64,000 nucleotides of DNA from Neurospora tetrasperma FGSC 2508 (taxonomy: Eukaryota; Ascomycota; Sordariomycetes; Sordariales; Sordariaceae). The notes below the pieces were generated by a model that did no database searches, was not told the DNA's origin, and worked only from the letters and a program-made list of their open reading frames with translations. Positions 58,792 through 64,000 of this stretch are shown here, one piece after another (position 1 is the stretch's first letter; each line of letters starts with the position of its first letter). The position numbers and the translations under genes were made by a program. The stretch is from the NCBI RefSeq assembly GCF_000213175.1, contig NW_009799179.1, positions 5,739,658 to 5,803,657 on the forward strand, read 5' to 3'.

Positions 58792-61700
58792 TGATACCGG
58801 ACCTATGTATTTATATAGATTTCTAATAGTAAAGGTCATAGACCTACCCCTCCCGGCAGGCAATTGCCTACCGGGGCTCGCACTTCCCTTTATTTAGATA
58901 TACTTAATAAAATAACGACTACTATAGAATATATCAACCCTATTTCAAAGGCAGTCGATATTATCAACCTTCTAGAGGGTATTTCTCTTTATAATATAAT
59001 ATTTTCACATACTCCAGAGCTCCCGCATTAAATAGTAATTGCAACTAGAATGATCTAATTAACTAAACTATACTAAACTAACGATTAATCCCTTTACTTA
59101 AAGGATTGATAAAACCACCCCGCGATGTATTTACTTATAATTATAATAATCGATAAGACCCTTTACACTTCGCGCAACGACCCCTCGATTACTTCTCCAA
59201 AAATTTGCGCCCGTCAGACGAGCCCCAATTTACAACCACCTCCTAATCCTCCAACCTTCGAGAAACTAATATAACGAATTTAAATACTCGTATAAGAATT
59301 AAAAAGACCCCTAAATCTCCTTAAGTATATCCCTTAAAATACTACCCTTTCGTTTAACGCTAGACGCTTACAATTAGATTTCCTTACAATACCTTAATCC
59401 AATCTCTAAAAATAACAAATTTAAATACGCATTTAATAGATTAATTAATACTATAAATATTACCCCTCCTATAGTAAATTTAAGTAACCGTCTAAAGCAA
59501 TTCCCCTTCCGTTACAAATGTACAAAATCCTTTACAATTATTTATACTAACCTCGTCTAATATATAAATTCAAATAAGAAGAATTAATAATACACCTTAA
59601 AAAGAAGGAAACTATATTGGAAAATTAATTACCCGACCCAACGGGAAGGCAACCCAAACTCCCGCTCCCTCTAAACGCGATCGCAACCAACCTACTAAAG
59701 AGCCCAACTTCGTTAGTAAATAATAAAGAAGGTATCTCGCTAACTACATTTAATATAAATACAAAGGCCTCAGCCCGTACTAAACGTAAGAAGCCTCCGC
59801 TATTGATTCTAAGAGTAATATATATAATATTTAGAACCCTATCTTAAACTCCCGAAAATAACGAATCCCAAACGGTAAATCCGTTGGAAACTAGCAATAA
59901 TAAAGCTCCTATACCCAATTCTAGAACCGGCTCCTTATAACTAAAAGGAAAGTAGAAGGGGGAACCTAATAGTAAAGTATAGAAAAGACCAATAAAGTTT
60001 AAAGGAAATAAGGATACTATAGAATATTTGGAAGCTACTTTATTAAATAGTTATAAAATTCTAATAGGTGAATTAAAGGATATTAAAAACAATATAAAGT
60101 TCATAAAGGATACTTAGAATATACTCAACAATTCCCTTTATATATTAATTCAATTTTAGTAATCTTTATAATCCTTGTTAACTAACCTAAATAATAATAA
60201 TCCTGCTATAAATTCAAGCCCTAATACCGGACAACCCCCTAAACAATCTAACCTTCTTCCCCCTCCCCTTCCGCCGCCGCTATTAATAATTACCAGCTAG
60301 ACCTAAACGTTTACCAACTAGTCCTAAATACCTACCGGTCAAATTTCAAATACTCTAATACCTCCCACCTAAAATACTATATAAATTCCCAACCTATCTT
60401 TATATTAATAAACTTAATTCCTAGCCGGTATAATACTATTAATAAACTACCAAACTACCTAACCAATCTAAATTTACGGGCGCTTCGTAAGACTACTATA
60501 CTTAGAAGGATATCCGGCACCTACCCCTATTACTATACTATACTAGTAAGGAGCCGGAACCGCCCCCTTTCAGCCCTAAGCTAGCCCGATATACGTAGTA
60601 GACCCAAACGCCTATAGCTTAAAGATTAAAGCTAAAAAAAGTCGGTATTTTCAACCCCTAATAAATAAGAAATAAAAATAATATTAGAATAATTCGCAAC
60701 GGAATTAAAGTTATTTAAATACACGTATCCTTATTTTGAGACCGAATTTAAACATACTTAGAGGACCCGAATACAGGAGACTGTAATATAATATAATTAA
60801 TATCTATTTTCCAAACTCTACTAAGAGGCCGTATATTATTATAATAGAATGTTAAATTATTATTCGATTAACGAACTAATATCCGAAACGGCGGTATTCT
60901 AATAGTAATAAACGCCTTATTTATTCGATTTATACCCGACTTAGCTATAGTAATAAAAAGATTTACTAAATATAAATTTACTTTGAGGAATATAATTGAA
61001 GACGAAGGATATTACAATCTATACTTTTAAAAAAAAATTATACTACGCTTATACTATAGGAATTCTAAATTCAAATTAAACTAACTAGTAAAACGCTATA
61101 ACCTAAATATAGGCAGCCCTAAATTTAAGGATTAAATAGTACCTGAGAGCCCCCTCTAAATTTAAAGACTTTTAATTATATATAAAGGAGATTTCGGATA
61201 CTCGAAAAATCTTAATATTAGCCGCTAAATAATACTACCCCAACGTAAAGCCTACATCGTCTAATAATTGTACCGTTCAAATCCTATCTAATATATATAA
61301 AGAATATTACGAACTATATACCCCGCGCTATTCCAACCAATATAATAACTATAACCGTCGCAATAACAACCGCTATAAACATAAATATAATTATAAATAA
61401 TATAAAAATAGGGACCGATAAAAATATTTAAATAATAATTCTAAATATAATAACCGTAACCGCGACCGTTTTTATAACTACGACCGCTCTCGTAACTCAC
61501 AGCGTAATAAATATTAGAAAGACAAAAAAGATTAAAGCTCTAATTGGAAATCCCGCGCCAATACTCGTTGAAAAGATTTGCCTATACTCAAATATAAATC
61601 CTATTATACCTATAAAAAAAACGCTGGCTATTTCACCTCTAACGCCACATCCGACTCAAGAGAATCGGTCGATAATACCTATATTATTCTCAATACCGCC

Positions 61701-64000
61701 GTAATTTATTATAAATACTATAAAAGTTTCTCAAATATAATTAACACCAAACTTTATACTAAACGTTATAGAATAACGAAAGTTGTAAAACAAGAGTAAA
61801 TTAGAACCCCCTCGCCTATAAACGTACTTAAAAGAATATATAATTATTATAAATATATTTAGAATTTGCGTAACGTACTATTTAAGTACTTAAAGACGTA
61901 CGAATTCGCCTCCAAAAGCGAAATTAAAAACAGCTCCGAACTAGCCTACTTCGTATAATTAATAATAATATTCAATAAAAACGTAACTATTATTAACAAG
62001 CTAATAAAAAAAATTAACTTTGCCGGGCCTATATATTGTTAATGCGTTCTCTATTAAAGGAATATTTAAAGTAAATATATTATCTAACTATACGCACCTC
62101 CGAATTTAAATCCAAACCGATTCTAAAAGTTTAATTAAAGTTAAAATATATATTAATCTAAGAACCGGTCGAACTATAATCGGAAGGGATTTCCTATTTT
62201 AATTCGAATATACTATCGAATAACGTAAAACTAAATTAAGAGGAATTAGTAAAAACGTAGTAAATATAAAAGAATAGGCGATATTAATACTATATATTCC
62301 TAATAAAGACAATTAAAGAGAGGAGATCTTACTAAAAATCACTAAATCTAAATAGGTTATTAAAGAACTAATACCCAACGTCCTATTAAGAAATAATTTT
62401 ATAACGCCTTATTATAGAAACATCGACTATAAAACTAAGCAAATTTATCCAAAATCCTTGAGCGTAACTTTCCTATTCGAAATAAAAACGAGAGGTATTG
62501 CCTACGTAAAGAGAGTAAGAAGTATATATAAATATATATTATTCCTAAGATAGTAAACTTACATTATAATAAACTATAAGCCTTTACTAAAAGACCAATC
62601 CTTCACCTTCAATTTATTATACCCAACCGCAATATACGCTAAAATTAACTATAAAACGCCTAGGGTAGTCGTTATTTAGAATAATACTAATAGTATAATA
62701 ATTATTAGAAAAAATTCGCAATTAGAGACGATTAACGAAATTACCGATAGTAGATTCTTCGTATTACTATAGATAGGAGTATTAAAAGTATTAGCGTTAG
62801 GTTCGGCGTTAATATCGGTCTTAACCAATACCGTAATAATAAGTATTAATATTTACTCTATAAGCGAGGTGGTTGATATAAAATTTCTCTTAATAGAACT
62901 AGTAACGGCCGTCGTTAAAGATAATACACTAATCCTATTTACTTCTTTAACCCTACCCGTTATAACTAACCCAACAGAAAGTAGAAAGACTCCTATTACA
63001 AATTAAATCTACAATATTATTACCTACTAAAGTAACTACCTAAAGCCCCCCGAAAAGCAATTAACCCTCGGTATTAGGATAACCACCGACAAACTAGAAT
63101 TAACAACGACTAAAGGTATATACATCTATAATAGAAATAAGGAATAGGCAAAGCATTTCATAAAAGTAATAAAAGACTTCCCTAAAGTTTAGTAAGACGG
63201 TAGGATAATATAAATAACCGAGAAGGATATAATAAAAGTACCCTTGGTAGAAAGGTAATAAAATTAAAGAATTAATTCAAGAGTATTACCCCCTCAATTA
63301 TAAAAATAAAGAACTCGTAAATAAAGTATTTAATAAACTCTATACTTAAGGAAAAATAATTTAGCAAATAGACGCAACGCTATTCTTATACCTAATATTT
63401 ATAGTATAGCGAACCATCTATAGCAAATAGAAAGGCTGTATTGTTATTAATTTAAAGGCTTTAAATAAAGTATTAATTCTAAATATTTACCCCTTAATAC
63501 TACAATCCGAAATTATAGGCACCCTACAAAGAAAGGCGTATATTACAATTATCGATACAATTTCTTTCTTCTATTAATTTAGTGTATAGCTACTATACTA
63601 TAACTAATTAACCCTAATAAACTATAGAGGATTAGAAATACTAATAATAATATTACTAAGGTATTATAATTCGTCCGCCTTCGTACAGCGATATATAGAC
63701 CGCCTACTAATAAAATTAAACTATCTCTATAGAACTTTCATCGACGATATTATCATTTTTTCAAATACGGAGGATAATTATATTAGATACCTACAATAAA
63801 TCTTCGAATTATTTAATAAGAAACGAATTACTATATCCCCCACGAAATCCTTTCTAAGCTTCCTAAATATTAAATTACTAGGCTTTCGGGCCGACTCGTA
63901 TAGTCTATTAAATACTAAAACTAGAATTGAAGTATTCAAACGCTTCTACTTCCCTATTAATTTAAAAGGCTTCGAACAATATATAGGTAGAATAGGGTTC
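58792..64000 (+). mobile_element. Fossil Ty3/gypsy-type LTR retrotransposon, cut by the window end
   Basis: Begins TGATACCGGACC at 58792 inside the terminal repeat of the preceding element. The first about 240 bases look like a left LTR and contain the palindrome-like CCGGCAGGCAATTGCC with its partner (58852-58875). Plus-strand traces follow in gag-pol order: a basic nucleic-acid-binding region with a zinc-knuckle trace (about 61350-61640), a protease region (about 62000-62250) and reverse transcriptase (about 62900-63960, catalytic-motif region near 63736-63765). The copy is heavily RIP-degraded and broken many times. RNase H, integrase and the right LTR would lie beyond the window. Confidence 0.72.

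Noticed and set aside
61578-61799. 73-codon frame as a host gene
   Set aside because: It is part of the decayed gag region of the retroelement.

Overview
The window reads as nuclear DNA of a filamentous ascomycete, most likely a Sordariomycete. Genes carry many short introns (about 50-90 nt) with GT..AG ends and CTRAC-like branch points. The gene families are typical of moulds (Zn2Cys6 regulator, GH13 amylase with a starch-binding module, Dnm1, Cox19, Abp1, Grx4-type glutaredoxin). The sequence alternates sharply between gene-bearing DNA of ordinary composition and very AT-rich, TpA-rich blocks full of decayed retroelements, the pattern left by repeat-induced point mutation (RIP).

Bases 1-30,000 are gene-rich. 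In order: an MFS monocarboxylate-type permease (+, 5' end cut by the window), a mitochondrial succinyl-CoA synthetase alpha/beta fusion (-), cox19 (-), the fission dynamin dnm1 (+), a 1,484-residue F-box protein (+), a small secreted four-cysteine protein (+), a secreted alpha-amylase with CBM20 (-), a Zn2Cys6 transcription factor (-) and a monothiol glutaredoxin of the Grx3/4 type (-). Several serve mitochondria or iron/copper handling (Cox19, Dnm1, the synthetase fusion, Grx4-type), but each has its own promoter and no functional cluster is evident.

Bases 30,000-42,830 are AT-rich. They hold a solo LTR (30,256-30,512) and an 11.25-kb Ty3/gypsy-type fossil (31,285-42,536) with two 339-bp LTRs and a CTTAA target duplication. 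A 1.6-kb island of normal composition (42,840-44,434) carries one small cysteine-rich CYSTM-type gene. It is followed by a TIR element that contains an assembly gap (645 N).

Bases 45,320-53,040 are again AT-rich and hold a nest of small mobile elements with clear target duplications: a solo LTR (47,298-47,560), a 4.4-kb LTR element (48,500-52,923) with a second LTR element inside its left LTR and a 153-bp MITE inside its right LTR, and other repeats. Bases 53,050-56,230 are an island with the actin-patch gene abp1. From 56,230 to the end the DNA is AT-rich, with a repeat family interrupted by a Ty3/gypsy fossil that runs off the window.

The most unusual points are a probable 3-nt micro-exon in the zinc-cluster codons of the transcription factor, and the alpha/beta synthetase fusion with a presequence-like linker and a reduced ATP-grasp half. 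The nested elements can also be ordered in time from their target duplications. No RNA gene or CRISPR array was recognised.
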